From contig NZ_FMUJ01000007.1 of assembly GCF_900100965.1 (NCBI RefSeq), positions 17,690 to 81,689 of the forward strand: 64,000 nt of DNA, given 5' to 3'. The position numbers and the translations under genes were made by a program. Below are positions 35,752 through 45,451 of this stretch, piece by piece (position 1 is the stretch's first letter; the number at the start of each line of letters is the position of its first letter). The notes beneath the pieces were generated by a model that saw only the letters and a list, made by a program, of their open reading frames with translations, ran no database searches and had not been told where the DNA came from. This DNA is from Variovorax sp. EL159 (GTDB lineage Bacteria > Pseudomonadota > Gammaproteobacteria > Burkholderiales > Burkholderiaceae_C).

Positions 35752-36994
35752 GCGGGCCGGCCTTCGGCGCGGGCAGCCACGCGAAGGCCACGATGCCCAG
35801 CACCAGCAGCGCGGCAATGGTCGCCAGCACGGCCGTCAGCGGGTCGGCGCCATGCGCCGAGGCCACCGAGGCGGCCACGCCCGTTCCCCACTGCATGAAC
35901 GCCACGCCGAGGAACATCGCCATCGTGAAGACGGCCATTGCGCGCCCCGTCAGCGCGGCCGGGTAGGCGCCGCGCACGTCGGCGTACTGCCAGACGATGA
36001 AGCCCGAGAGCACGCCGATCAGCACCATGCCGCCGACGTCGAGCCACGCCGAATGCAGGAAAGCGATGAGCGCGAACAGCACCGCGTAGACCAACCCGCA
36101 GGCCACGATCCAGCGACGGCGCGCGGCGGCACCGTCGCGGTCGAGCTTGCCGAACAGGGGCGCGCCGAACAGCGAGATCACCGACACCACCAGCGCCACG
36201 TTGCCGCTCTGCACCAGCGAATAGCCGTGGCGCTGCATCATGAGCGGCCCCAGCCAGAGCCCGCGCAACGAGATGAAGGCCGCATAGGTCACCGCGCCGA
36301 GCACGATGATGCCGAGCGTGTGCGGCATCGCGAACAGCGCGCCGAACTGGCGGATCGCCTCGGGGATCGACTCCTTCACCTGCGGCACAGCCGATGCGGG
36401 TTCGTGCACCCAGCGCCAGATCGCGAGCCAGGCCAGCGCGGCGGCCACGGCCAGCACCAGGAAGCCCGCGCGCCATGAATAGGCCTGCACCAGCCACGCC
36501 AGCGGCGTGCCCGTGGCCAGCATGCCCAGGCCGCCGATGGCCAGCACCATGCCCGAGACGGTGGCGAAGCGCGCCGCCGGAAAGTGCCGCGCGATGAACA
36601 CGGTGCACACGAGGAACGCCGGCGCGCAGCCGACGCCGATCAGCGCCTGCCCCGCCACCAGCACGAGGTAGCTGGACGACACGGCCGACAGCAGTGCGCC
36701 CGCGATGGCGATGGGAAAGGCCACCAGCACCGTGCGCCGCACGCCGTGCAGGTCGATGCCGATGCCCATGAAGAGCTGCATGGCGCCGAACGCGAAATGA
36801 AAAGCCCCCGAGAAGATCCCGAGGGCCTGGGCTGACAGCTTGAAGTCGGCCTGCAGCGGGCTCGCCATGATGGCGCCGACCGTGCGGAAAGCCTGGCTCA
36901 ACGCAACCCCGGCGCACAGCGCCAGCACCATGACCCAGGCCGCGCGAGGCGTCAGGGGTTCTGCGGCAAGGCGCTGCGCCGGGATGGAGCTCAT
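35741..36994 (-). CDS. MFS transporter, 12-helix type
   Basis: The 417-aa carrier shows about 12 membrane segments, with an MFS-type loop near residue 80 (MGIGIDLHGVRRTVLVAFP). It belongs to the general MFS group; the substrate cannot be read from sequence. ATG at 36994 (MSSIPAQ) begins the conserved part, although the frame stays open upstream through a palindromic repeat. It overlaps the convergent GNAT gene by 11 bp at its 3' end. Confidence 0.85.
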   Translation of the reverse strand: MSSIPAQRLAAEPLTPRAAWVMVLALCAGVALSQAFRTVGAIMASPLQADFKLSAQALGIFSGAFHFAFGAMQLFMGIGIDLHGVRRTVLVAFPIAIAGALLSAVSSSYLVLVAGQALIGVGCAPAFLVCTVFIARHFPAARFATVSGMVLAIGGLGMLATGTPLAWLVQAYSWRAGFLVLAVAAALAWLAIWRWVHEPASAVPQVKESIPEAIRQFGALFAMPHTLGIIVLGAVTYAAFISLRGLWLGPLMMQRHGYSLVQSGNVALVVSVISLFGAPLFGKLDRDGAAARRRWIVACGLVYAVLFALIAFLHSAWLDVGGMVLIGVLSGFIVWQYADVRGAYPAALTGRAMAVFTMAMFLGVAFMQWGTGVAASVASAHGADPLTAVLATIAALLVLGIVAFAWLPAPKAGPLRS

Positions 36995-37017
36995 TTCAGG
37001 AATGCAGCGGAACCGAG

Positions 37018-37043
37018 GCCTTCCCCCTTGCAAGGGGGAAGGC
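37018..37043. repeat. Perfect 26-bp palindrome
   Basis: GCCTTCCCCCTTG followed by its reverse complement forms a perfect palindrome between the MFS start and the SEC-C gene stop. It resembles the stems of the 13411-13520 element and is followed by GCGTGCGCAAAGCCTGGGGGCGAGC, related to the head of the 17333/52821 family. Confidence 0.75.
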
Positions 37044-37084
37044 ACGCACGGCACGGCGTGCGCAAAGCCTGGGGGCGAGCCCGG

Positions 37085-37867
<783 letters not shown>

Positions 37868-37924
37868 GGCAAGTTCCGGGCAGCCCTCTATGATGCAGCA
37901 GGCTCTGGCAGTCATCTCATTTCT

Positions 37925-39625
37925 ATGCCCACGATTATTCCGTTTCCAACGCGTTACAGCGCCTTTGCCCTGTGCGTGGTCGGCCTGGTCGCCTGCCTCG
38001 CCTTTGTTCTGGTGTCGCCGCACCTCTGGCTGGCTTGGATCGGCGTGGTCGTTTTCGCGGTGCTCAGCGGCACCGGCGTGCACGACCTGCGCCAGACCCG
38101 ACATGCCATCCTGCGCAATTACCCGGTGATCGGCCATATCCGCTTTCTGCTGGAGTACATCCGCCCCGAGATGCGGCAGTACTTCATCGAGAGCGACTCC
38201 GAGGCCGCGCCCTTCTCGCGCGCGCAGCGCTCGCTGGTCTACCAGCGCGCCAAGGGCGACCCCGACAACCGGCCCTTCGGCACGCAGCTCAACGTGACCA
38301 TCGCGGGCTACGAGTGGATCAACCACTCGATGCAGCCGACCAAGCTCGAGAACCACGATTTCCGCATCGTGATCGGCGGCACGCCGCAGCCGGCCGATGC
38401 CAACCCGGCACAGGTCTGCACGCAGCCGTACAGCGCCAGCGTGTTCAACATCTCGGCCATGAGCTTCGGTGCGCTGTCGGCCAACGCGATCCTGGCGCTC
38501 AACCAGGGCGCCAAGATGGGCGGCTTTGCGCACGACACCGGCGAAGGCTCGATCTCGCAGCACCACCGGGTGCACGGCGGCGACCTGATCTGGGAAATCG
38601 GCTCGGGCTACTTCGGCTGCCGCAACGACGACGGCACGTTCAGCGAAGAACGCTTCACCGCCAACGCGCGCGACCCGCAGGTGAAGATGATCGAGATCAA
38701 GCTGAGCCAGGGCGCCAAGCCCGGCCACGGCGGCGTGCTGCCGGCGCCGAAGGTCACGCCCGAGATCGCCGCCGCGCGCGGCGTGCCGGTGGGCGTGGAC
38801 TGCATCTCGCCCTCGTCGCACAGCGCGTTCTCCAACCCGACCGAGATGATGCATTTCGTCGCCAGGCTGCGCGAGCTGTCGGGCGGCAAGCCGACGGGCT
38901 TCAAGTTCTGCCTGGGCCATCCGTGGGAATGGTTCGGCATCGTCAAGGCGATGCAGGCCACCGGCATCACGCCCGACTTCATCGTGGTCGATGGCGCCGA
39001 GGGCGGCACGGGCGCGGCGCCGGTCGAGTTCAGCGACCACGTGGGCGCGCCGCTGCAGGAAGGCCTGCTGCTGGTGCACAACACGCTGGTCGGCGTCAAT
39101 TTGCGGCACCGCATCAAGATCGGCTGCGCCGCCAAGGTGATCACCGCCTTCGACGTGGCCCGCATGATGGCGCTGGGTGCCGACTGGTGCAACGCGGCGC
39201 GCGGTTTCATGATGGCGCTGGGCTGCATCCAGGCACAGAGCTGCCATACCGGCCACTGCCCCACCGGCGTGACCACGCAGGACCCCGTGCGCCAGCAGGC
39301 GCTGGTGGTGCCGACCAAGGCCGACCGCGTGCGCAACTTCCACCGCAGCACACTGCATGCGCTGCAGGAGCTGGTGCAGGCCGCCGGCCTCGACCATCCG
39401 CAGCAGATCACCGCGCACCACATCGTGCGCCGCATCTCCGACACCGAAGTGCGCCTGTTGAGCAACCTGGTGATGCAGGTGCAGCCGGGCGCCCTGCTCG
39501 GCGCGCTCGATGAGCAGCACAATGTTTTCAGAACCTACTGGCCTCTGGCCAGCGCAGAGAGCTTCCAGCCCGTGACGAAGGGCCCGCAAGGGTTGATGGC
39601 AACGGGCCTCGCCATGGCCGCATGA
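37925..39625 (+). CDS. FMN-binding glutamate-synthase-like protein with N-terminal membrane anchor
   Basis: The 566-aa product starts with two hydrophobic segments (about 13-60), then a GltB central/FMN domain: AMSFGALSANAILALNQGAKMGG, GEGSISQHHR, PGHGGVLPAPKVTPEIA, VVDGAEGGTGAAP. A C-x5-C-x4-C cluster (CIQAQSCHTGHCPTGV) would hold a [3Fe-4S] centre. The amidotransferase and GXGXG domains of true glutamate synthase are missing, so ammonia-dependent or unrelated electron-transfer chemistry is likely. ATG at 37925. Confidence 0.85.
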   Translation: MPTIIPFPTRYSAFALCVVGLVACLAFVLVSPHLWLAWIGVVVFAVLSGTGVHDLRQTRHAILRNYPVIGHIRFLLEYIRPEMRQYFIESDSEAAPFSRAQRSLVYQRAKGDPDNRPFGTQLNVTIAGYEWINHSMQPTKLENHDFRIVIGGTPQPADANPAQVCTQPYSASVFNISAMSFGALSANAILALNQGAKMGGFAHDTGEGSISQHHRVHGGDLIWEIGSGYFGCRNDDGTFSEERFTANARDPQVKMIEIKLSQGAKPGHGGVLPAPKVTPEIAAARGVPVGVDCISPSSHSAFSNPTEMMHFVARLRELSGGKPTGFKFCLGHPWEWFGIVKAMQATGITPDFIVVDGAEGGTGAAPVEFSDHVGAPLQEGLLLVHNTLVGVNLRHRIKIGCAAKVITAFDVARMMALGADWCNAARGFMMALGCIQAQSCHTGHCPTGVTTQDPVRQQALVVPTKADRVRNFHRSTLHALQELVQAAGLDHPQQITAHHIVRRISDTEVRLLSNLVMQVQPGALLGALDEQHNVFRTYWPLASAESFQPVTKGPQGLMATGLAMAA

Positions 39626-39656
39626 ACGCGGCGCGAAGCGCGAACGTATTGACCTG

Positions 39657-40577
39657 ATGAATCCACTGAGACGAGGCGCCCCGACGCGCCTGCAGGCGCG
39701 CAAGGGCGCAGCTTCGGCGCCCGTGCCCCTTGATGCCCTGCCGAATCCGCCGGCGCCCGGCGACTACGCGGAATTCCTGCGCGCCACCCTGCCGCGCCAG
39801 GAGAAGAACGTGGCCAGCCACCGCTTCGGCAGCGAGCGCGTGTGGCTCAAGAAGGCCGGCCCGCGCCACGGCAAGTGGGGCTACCGCGTGATGGCGGCGG
39901 TCGCGCGGATGGCGCGGCTGGACATCATCAAGCCCGTGCCCAACCCGGGCGGCGAAGCGGCCATTGCCACCGAGGCGCGGCGCCTGAAGCAACTGGCGGC
40001 CGCCGGCCTGCGCGTGCCCACGGTGCTGGCGCAGCAGGCGGACGGCCTGCTGATCTCCGACCTCGGCGAAAGCGGCCGTGCCACCGTCGTGCTGCAGGAG
40101 CGGCTCGACCAGGCCGCCGCCGCCGGCCCCGCCGCCCTGCTCGCGGTGTGGCGCGAAGGCCTCGTGGCCATCGCGGCCGTGCATGTGCGCGGCCAGCACC
40201 TGAGCCAGGCCTTCGACCGCAACCTCGTGCAATGCCCCGATGGCGTGATCGGCTACATCGACTTCGAGGACGACCCCGCCGAGGTCATGACGCTGGCCGA
40301 GTGCCAGGCGCGCGACTGGCTCAGCTACCTGCATTCGACGGCCATGATGCTGGAAGCCGCCGCCCCGCAAGCCGCGGGGCAGCACTGGCACGCGGCGCTG
40401 GCGGGCGTGAACGAAGAGGTGCGCGAGCGCATCGCCAACGCGGCGCGGCGCATGAAGTGGGCGCAGAAGCTGCCGGCCAGCCGGCGCTGGGGACGCGACA
40501 CGCAGCGCGTGCGGGCGGTGGCGCGGCTGCTGGGGCGGTGGCACGGCGTGCCGCCCACCCACACGCCTGCCAGTTAG
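39657..40577 (+). CDS. Protein-kinase-fold protein (Bud32/LPS-kinase-like), possibly degenerate
   Basis: The 306-aa protein resembles small kinase-fold proteins annotated as BUD32-like or lipopolysaccharide kinase. Visible parts are a VWLKKAG lysine (about 65), EARRLKQLAAAGLRVP alpha-C region, LLISDLGESG hinge, a HVRGQHLSQAFDRN segment where the catalytic loop should be, and YIDFEDDP (Asp202), the DFG-like metal site. A canonical HGD/HRD catalytic aspartate is not evident, so it may be a variant or pseudokinase. It begins 31 nt after the glutamate-synthase-like gene. Confidence 0.65.
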   Translation: MNPLRRGAPTRLQARKGAASAPVPLDALPNPPAPGDYAEFLRATLPRQEKNVASHRFGSERVWLKKAGPRHGKWGYRVMAAVARMARLDIIKPVPNPGGEAAIATEARRLKQLAAAGLRVPTVLAQQADGLLISDLGESGRATVVLQERLDQAAAAGPAALLAVWREGLVAIAAVHVRGQHLSQAFDRNLVQCPDGVIGYIDFEDDPAEVMTLAECQARDWLSYLHSTAMMLEAAAPQAAGQHWHAALAGVNEEVRERIANAARRMKWAQKLPASRRWGRDTQRVRAVARLLGRWHGVPPTHTPAS

Positions 40578-40597
40578 CTAGTTAGCCGGTCAGTCCG

Positions 40598-41029
40598 TCA
40601 GGGCGCGAAGGCGTCCTGCACCGCCACGCCGCGCAGCGCCAGCCGCTTCTTCATCGACAGCACCGCCCGATCCTTGCTCAGCAGGAGCGCGCCGTGCGCC
40701 ACGGCCAGGTCGATGAAGACCTGGTCATCGGGGTCGCTGCAGACGCAGGGCGCGCGCGGCGGCGTGCCGGCCAGCATCTGCACGCGCGCATCGAAGTCGG
40801 CCAGCACGGCGGGCACTTCGAGCCCCCGCTGCGCCATGCGCCGGGCGATGAGCGGGTAGCCGAGCACGCGCGCAAGCTCGGTGCGCATCGCGTCGGTCAC
40901 GATCCAGCGCAGCGCGCCTGCCGCGAGCCTTTCGGTCAGCGGCTCCCATGACGGGTCTTCGAAGACCAGCAGGTCGAGCGCGATGTTGGTGTCGATGACG
41001 ACGGGGTCGGGTGCGGCGGTGGAAGTCAT
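40598..41029 (-). CDS. PIN-domain protein, putative toxin family
   Basis: A 143-aa PIN-family ribonuclease-like protein. Acidic residues likely to bind metal are Asp13 (VVIDTNIALDLL), Glu51 (RTELARVLGYP), Asp102 (DPDDQVFIDLAV) and Asp120 (LLSKDRAVL). Proteins of this group are often VapC-like toxins, but no antitoxin-sized gene with a DNA-binding domain is adjacent, so it may act as a solitary nuclease. ATG at 41029 gives the shortest product covering the family; the frame is open upstream. Confidence 0.8.
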   Translation of the reverse strand: MTSTAAPDPVVIDTNIALDLLVFEDPSWEPLTERLAAGALRWIVTDAMRTELARVLGYPLIARRMAQRGLEVPAVLADFDARVQMLAGTPPRAPCVCSDPDDQVFIDLAVAHGALLLSKDRAVLSMKKRLALRGVAVQDAFAP

Positions 41030-41103
41030 GGGTGCGTGCGGACTATCGCCGATGTTGCACCATGCGGGGCCGGCGTCAGCCCCGAGTGGGTTCGACGCCC
41101 CAC

Positions 41104-41127
41104 AATGCGCGCGGCGCCGTTCGCGCA
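41104..41127. other. Short hairpin in the 41030-41169 intergenic space
   Basis: AATGCGCG-N8-CGCGCATT is an inverted repeat upstream of the small secreted-protein gene. It has no T-run, so it is not a classical terminator. It could be a regulatory site or noise. Confidence 0.3.
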
Positions 41128-41169
41128 TTGCGCACCGTGCTGCTCCTTCCAACACGCCCTTCTTCTTTC

Positions 41170-41604
41170 ATGAAACGACTTCCGCTGCTTTGCCTTGTCC
41201 TGCTCGCCGGCGCGGGTGTCCGAGCGGAATGGCTGACGCTGAACGGCTCGCCGGGCGACGCTGGCAACAGCTATGTGCAGGTCGATCCGACCAGCGTCGA
41301 GGTCGACGGCTCGCACCGCAACGTGACGCTGCGCATGAGCCTTGCGGAAGACCGCACCAGCAAGGACGGCGTGCGGTTCCGCTCCTTCGTGGCCCGCGCG
41401 AACGTCGATTGCGAAGCCCGCAGCGCACGCTACGTGAGCGCCACCTACTTCGGCCACCCGAACTTCGTCGGCGAGCCTGTTGCGGTGAAGACCTTCGAGG
41501 AAGACGACGTGCGCCCGATGACGTTCGCGGGCGCACCGGGCGAGCTGGCCACCCGCACGGTCAATGCGGCGTGCAGCGTCGGCGGCCGCACCACCGCGCA
41601 GTGA
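41170..41604 (+). CDS. Small secreted protein, surface-adhesin E-like
   Basis: The 144-aa product has a signal peptide (MKRLPLLCLVLLAGAGVRA, cut near 19) followed by a compact domain starting EWLTLNGSPGDAGNSYVQVDPTSVEVDG, which resembles Adhesin_E/surface-protein domains of Burkholderiales. Two Cys residues (CEARSARY, NAACSVGG) could pair. Periplasmic or surface location. Convergent with the methyltransferase gene with only 4 nt between stops. Confidence 0.65.
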   Translation: MKRLPLLCLVLLAGAGVRAEWLTLNGSPGDAGNSYVQVDPTSVEVDGSHRNVTLRMSLAEDRTSKDGVRFRSFVARANVDCEARSARYVSATYFGHPNFVGEPVAVKTFEEDDVRPMTFAGAPGELATRTVNAACSVGGRTTAQ

Positions 41605-41608
41605 CTGC

Positions 41609-42868
41609 TCAGGCCTGCCCGGCCGCGTTGTCCTGCGGCGCGCGGTTGGAGCCCCGCACCAGCTCGAAGCGGAACAGGCGGCATTCGATGGGCCCGTTCC
41701 ACATCGGCACGCGGCGCGATTCCTTCAGCCGCATGTGCTTGGGCAGCTTCAGGTCGGGCGTGAGCACCCAGGCGGTCCAGCCGGCGTAGTTCTTCTTCCA
41801 GTGCGTGGCGAGCTGCGGGAAGAAGTCGCCGCCGTCGCCCTCCGGCGCGTCGCCGGAAGTCTGGGCGGCTTCGCGGGCGCCGAAACGGGCCACCCCACCG
41901 ACCTCGATCCGCTCGCCGTACGGCGGGTTGAGCATGATCACGCCGCCTTCGGCCGGCGGCATGCGCTGCAATGCGTCGCCACCGCGGAATTCGATGGCCT
42001 CGGCCACGCCGGCACGCTCGGCGTTGCGCTCGGAAAAGTCGACCATGCGGTGCGACACGTCCGATCCGAAGATGGCGACGTCGCCCGTGGTCACCTGTGA
42101 TTCGGCTTCTTTCCTGATGGCGGACCAGACATGCGCCTGGAACGGCAGCAGCTTCTCGAAGCCGAACTGCCGCAGCGAGCCGGCCGCGATGCCGCGCGCG
42201 ATCTGTGCCGCCTCGATGGCGATGGTGCCGCTGCCGCAGCAGGGGTCGTACAGCGGCTGCGCGGCCACGGCGCCGGTCTCGGGGTTCCACCAGCCGCTGG
42301 CGGCCAGCATGGCGGCGGCCAGGGTTTCCTTCAGCGGGGCATCGCCCTTGTCCTGGCGCCAGCCGCGCTTGAACAGCGGCTCGCCCGAGGTGTCGATGTA
42401 GAGCGTGCAGCTGTCGGTGGTCAGGTGGGCGAACACGCGGCAATCGGGCCACTGGGTCTCGATGCTGGGGCGCACGCCGTGGGCCTTGGCGCGAAAGCGG
42501 TCGGCAATGGCGTCCTTGATGCGCAGGGTGGCGAAATTCAGGCTCCGCAGCGGGCTGTGCTGGGCGGTGGTCTCGATCTTGAAGGTCTGCTTCGGGGTGA
42601 ACCAGATCTCCCAGGCCACGCCGCTGGCGATGGCGTAGAGGTCGTTCTCGTTGCGGTAGGGCGCATGGGCCAGCTCGACCAGCACGCGCTGCGCCAGGCG
42701 GCTGTGCAGGTTGAGCTTGAGGGCGTCGCGCCAGTCGGCGCGCACCCGCACGCCGCCGCGCAAGGTGAGCAGGTCTTGCCCGACGCGGCCGGTCAGGGCG
42801 TGCACCTCTTGAGCGAGGAATTCCTCGACGCCGGCGGCGCAAGGCAGGAAAAAGGAAAGATCGTTCAC
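41609..42868 (-). CDS. 23S rRNA (guanine-N2) methyltransferase-like, THUMP domain
   Basis: About 420 codons resembling the RlmL-type enzyme that methylates G2445 of 23S rRNA. The N-terminal THUMP region (about 40-140: LLTLRGGVRVRADWRDALKLNLHSRLAQRVLVELA...) precedes a Rossmann methyltransferase with DPCCGSGTIAIEAAQ (SAM loop) and LNPPYGERI (NPPY catalytic motif). The C-terminal RlmK half of the E. coli fusion is absent. No clear ribosome binding site decides the start: GTG at 42868 precedes NDLSFFLPC, where the family similarity begins; another GTG at 42922 is possible. Confidence 0.85.
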   Translation of the reverse strand: MNDLSFFLPCAAGVEEFLAQEVHALTGRVGQDLLTLRGGVRVRADWRDALKLNLHSRLAQRVLVELAHAPYRNENDLYAIASGVAWEIWFTPKQTFKIETTAQHSPLRSLNFATLRIKDAIADRFRAKAHGVRPSIETQWPDCRVFAHLTTDSCTLYIDTSGEPLFKRGWRQDKGDAPLKETLAAAMLAASGWWNPETGAVAAQPLYDPCCGSGTIAIEAAQIARGIAAGSLRQFGFEKLLPFQAHVWSAIRKEAESQVTTGDVAIFGSDVSHRMVDFSERNAERAGVAEAIEFRGGDALQRMPPAEGGVIMLNPPYGERIEVGGVARFGAREAAQTSGDAPEGDGGDFFPQLATHWKKNYAGWTAWVLTPDLKLPKHMRLKESRRVPMWNGPIECRLFRFELVRGSNRAPQDNAAGQA

Positions 42869-42950
42869 GGAAAGTTGACCATCGGGAAGCCCGACTAGGG
42901 GTCTCCATTGTCGCCGCGTCACGGCGCTTCTCTATATAGTCGATTCGCCC

Positions 42951-44738
42951 ATGAATCCCACCCCCGCGCCCATGGTTGCCCCGGCTGCTTCCGGCAGCGA
43001 TGGCTTTGCGATCCAGTGCGAGGTGCTGCGGCTGTCCGTGCGGCCCATCGGGCCGGTGCTGCTGGTGCAGTACCTGCTCAACTGCAGCGTGGCGGCGCTC
43101 TTTGCCTGGCAGTACTCGCTGGCCTATGCACTGGTGTGGATCGCGCTGATCACCATGGTGACGGTGCTGCGGGGGTTCTTTCCGCAGCGGCTGCCCGACC
43201 CTTTCACACCTGAAAACCTGCGCGCGGCGCAGCGCACCCACACGCTGCGCACCGGCATCTGGGAGCTGGCGCACGGGCTGGCGGGTGTGCTGCTGTTCAA
43301 CCCCGAGCGCGCCGACCAGCAGTTGCTGCTCGGCCTGATCCTGATGGGCATGACGCTGTCGTCGGCGTTCTCGGTGTCTTTCTACACGCCGGCCACGCAG
43401 CTGGCGATCACGCTGCTGCTGGCGCCGGTGATCGTCACCGGGCTCTGGATGGGCGCGCCGACCATGATGGCGGTCGCGGTGATCGGCATCGGCCTCACCG
43501 CGATGATGTGGAAGCTGGTGGCCGAACGCTCGCGTCAGCTCGAGGAAAACATCGGCCTGCGGCTCAACGAGCGCACGCTGCGCGAGCAGGCGCTGGCCGG
43601 CCTGCGCGCCTCGGAGCAGGCGCAGGCCGAGCGGCTGCGCTTCTTCTCCGCCGCCAACCACGACCTGCGCCAGCCGGTCATGGCCATCGGCCTGCAGGCC
43701 GAGGTGCTGCGCCAGCAGTTGGACAACGGCGCGGACATGCCGGCCGTGCAGTACACGGTCGCCTCGCTCGCGCGGGCGCAGCAGGCGCTGGAAGGCCTGA
43801 CCAACCAGCTGCTCGAAATCGGCCGCATCGAGGCCGCCGTCGATCCGCTGCGGCCGGTGGCGGTGGCGCTGGCGCCGCTGCTGCACGAACTGGCGCGCCA
43901 GGCCGGCGACGGTCGGGTGGTGGTGCGCTGCCCGGCGGACGCCGTCGTCTGGAGCGACGCGGTGTCGCTGCGCCGCGTGCTCGCCAACCTGGTCGACAAC
44001 GCCGTCAAGTTCACGCCGCGCGGCCGCGTGCTGCTGGCGGTGCGGGCGCGCCGGCGCGGCGGCCAGCGGGCCTGGCGCATCGAGGTGCGCGACAGCGGCA
44101 TCGGCATCGCGGCGGATGCGCAGCAGCGGGTGTTCAACGACTTCGAGCAGATCGGCAATGTCGAGCGCAACCTGCAGCACGGCCACGGGCTGGGCCTGGC
44201 GATCGTGCGGCGGCTGGCGGCGCAACTGGGCATCGAGGTCGGGTTGCGCTCAGCGCCGGGACGCGGCTCGGTCTTCAGCTTCGAGCTGCCGGCGGCGGCG
44301 GACGATGCGGTGGTGCCCGCGCGGCCCGCCGCCCTGCCGCACGCTGACGCCGACGCGCCCCCCGCGCTGCGCCCTGGTCTCGCCGTGCTGGTGGTGGAAG
44401 ACAACGCGGTGGTGGCCGACAGCCTGTCGGCGCTGCTGCGCCAGTGGGAGGTGGTGCCGCGCGTCTACACCAGCGCCGCCGAGGCGCTGGCACTGGCCGA
44501 CCTGCACGCGCTCGATGCGGCGCTGTGCGACATCCGGCTGCCGGGCGTGCTCGACGGCATCGCGCTGGCCGAGAAGCTGCAGCGGCAAAAGCCCTCGCTG
44601 ACCATCGCGCTGATTTCGGCCGACATCAACGAATCGACCCTGCGCCTGGCCACCGAGCGCGGCTGGCACGCGCTGCGCAAGCCGGTACAGCCGGACGAGT
44701 TGCGTGGCGTGCTGCTGAAGGCCCAGCTGCGGGGCTGA
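42951..44738 (+). CDS. Hybrid sensor histidine kinase with receiver domain
   Basis: A 595-aa membrane signalling protein. About six hydrophobic segments lie between 30 and 190, a coiled region at 190-230, then the kinase with H-box His237 (SAANHDLRQPV), N-box NLVDNAVKFT (346-355), G1 DSGIGI (381-386) and G2 GHGLGLAI (411-418). After a Pro/Ala linker (450-473) comes a receiver domain with acidic pair Glu483/Asp484, phosphoacceptor Asp527 (CDIRLPG) and Lys577. There is no DNA-binding output, so a partner response regulator elsewhere is expected. Ligand unknown. Confidence 0.92.
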   Translation: MNPTPAPMVAPAASGSDGFAIQCEVLRLSVRPIGPVLLVQYLLNCSVAALFAWQYSLAYALVWIALITMVTVLRGFFPQRLPDPFTPENLRAAQRTHTLRTGIWELAHGLAGVLLFNPERADQQLLLGLILMGMTLSSAFSVSFYTPATQLAITLLLAPVIVTGLWMGAPTMMAVAVIGIGLTAMMWKLVAERSRQLEENIGLRLNERTLREQALAGLRASEQAQAERLRFFSAANHDLRQPVMAIGLQAEVLRQQLDNGADMPAVQYTVASLARAQQALEGLTNQLLEIGRIEAAVDPLRPVAVALAPLLHELARQAGDGRVVVRCPADAVVWSDAVSLRRVLANLVDNAVKFTPRGRVLLAVRARRRGGQRAWRIEVRDSGIGIAADAQQRVFNDFEQIGNVERNLQHGHGLGLAIVRRLAAQLGIEVGLRSAPGRGSVFSFELPAAADDAVVPARPAALPHADADAPPALRPGLAVLVVEDNAVVADSLSALLRQWEVVPRVYTSAAEALALADLHALDAALCDIRLPGVLDGIALAEKLQRQKPSLTIALISADINESTLRLATERGWHALRKPVQPDELRGVLLKAQLRG

Positions 44739-44845
44739 CCGGGCACGAACGGCCGCATGCCCAAGACGCGGCGATGGCGCAGCCGTGCGATGGCGTCGAA
44801 ACTTCCGGGATATGCTCCGCGCACAGGCCGCCCGCCCTGCCCCCG

Positions 44846-45451
44846 ATGTCCGTCGACACACCCGCCCCACTCCCCGCCGCCGATGCGCCCGGCCAACGCT
44901 ATGGCATGGTCGCGATCGTGCTGCACTGGCTGCTGGCGGCCATGATCGTGGGCTCGCTCGGCGTGGGGATCTACATGACGGACCTGCCGTTTTCGCCACT
45001 CAGGCTGAAGCTCTACAGCTGGCACAAATGGGCCGGCATCGCCATCCTGCTGCTGTCGGCGCTGCGGCTGCTGTGGCGGCTGGGCCATCGGCCGCCGGCC
45101 TTGCCCGCGCCCGTGGCGGCGGCCATGCCGGGCTGGCAGGTTGCGGGCCACCGGGCCAGCCATGTGCTGATGTACCTGCTGTTCTTCGCGGTGCCGCTGC
45201 TCGGCTGGGCCTACACCTCGGCGCTCGGCGTGCCGGTCGTGTGGTTCGGCGTGCTGCCGTTGCCCGACTTCGTGCCGCTCGACAAGGATTTCGCCGAGGC
45301 CGTGCTCAAGCCGCTGCACAAAGGCAGCGCGTTCACGCTGGCCGGCATCACGCTGCTGCACGTGGCCGCGGCCCTCAAGCACCACTGGATCGACCGCGAC
45401 GGTCTGTTGAAACGCATGTGGCCCGCGCCACGCAAGGAATCCGCCGGATGA
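44846..45451 (+). CDS. Cytochrome b561 family protein (CybB-like)
   Basis: The 201-aa inner-membrane diheme protein has four hydrophobic helices with paired histidines (VLHWLLAA, SWHKWAGIAILL, HRASHVLMYLLF, LHKGSAFTLAGITLLHVAAALKHHW) that should ligate two b-type hemes. CybB relatives oxidise ubiquinol or reduce superoxide. It overlaps the start of the first YceI gene (ATGA), and such cytochrome b561-YceI pairs are common in proteobacteria. Confidence 0.92.
   Translation: MSVDTPAPLPAADAPGQRYGMVAIVLHWLLAAMIVGSLGVGIYMTDLPFSPLRLKLYSWHKWAGIAILLLSALRLLWRLGHRPPALPAPVAAAMPGWQVAGHRASHVLMYLLFFAVPLLGWAYTSALGVPVVWFGVLPLPDFVPLDKDFAEAVLKPLHKGSAFTLAGITLLHVAAALKHHWIDRDGLLKRMWPAPRKESAG

Noticed and set aside
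36795..36820. Terminator-like hairpin with A-run inside the MFS gene at 35741-36994
   Set aside because: It lies within coding sequence and the stem is short and interrupted.
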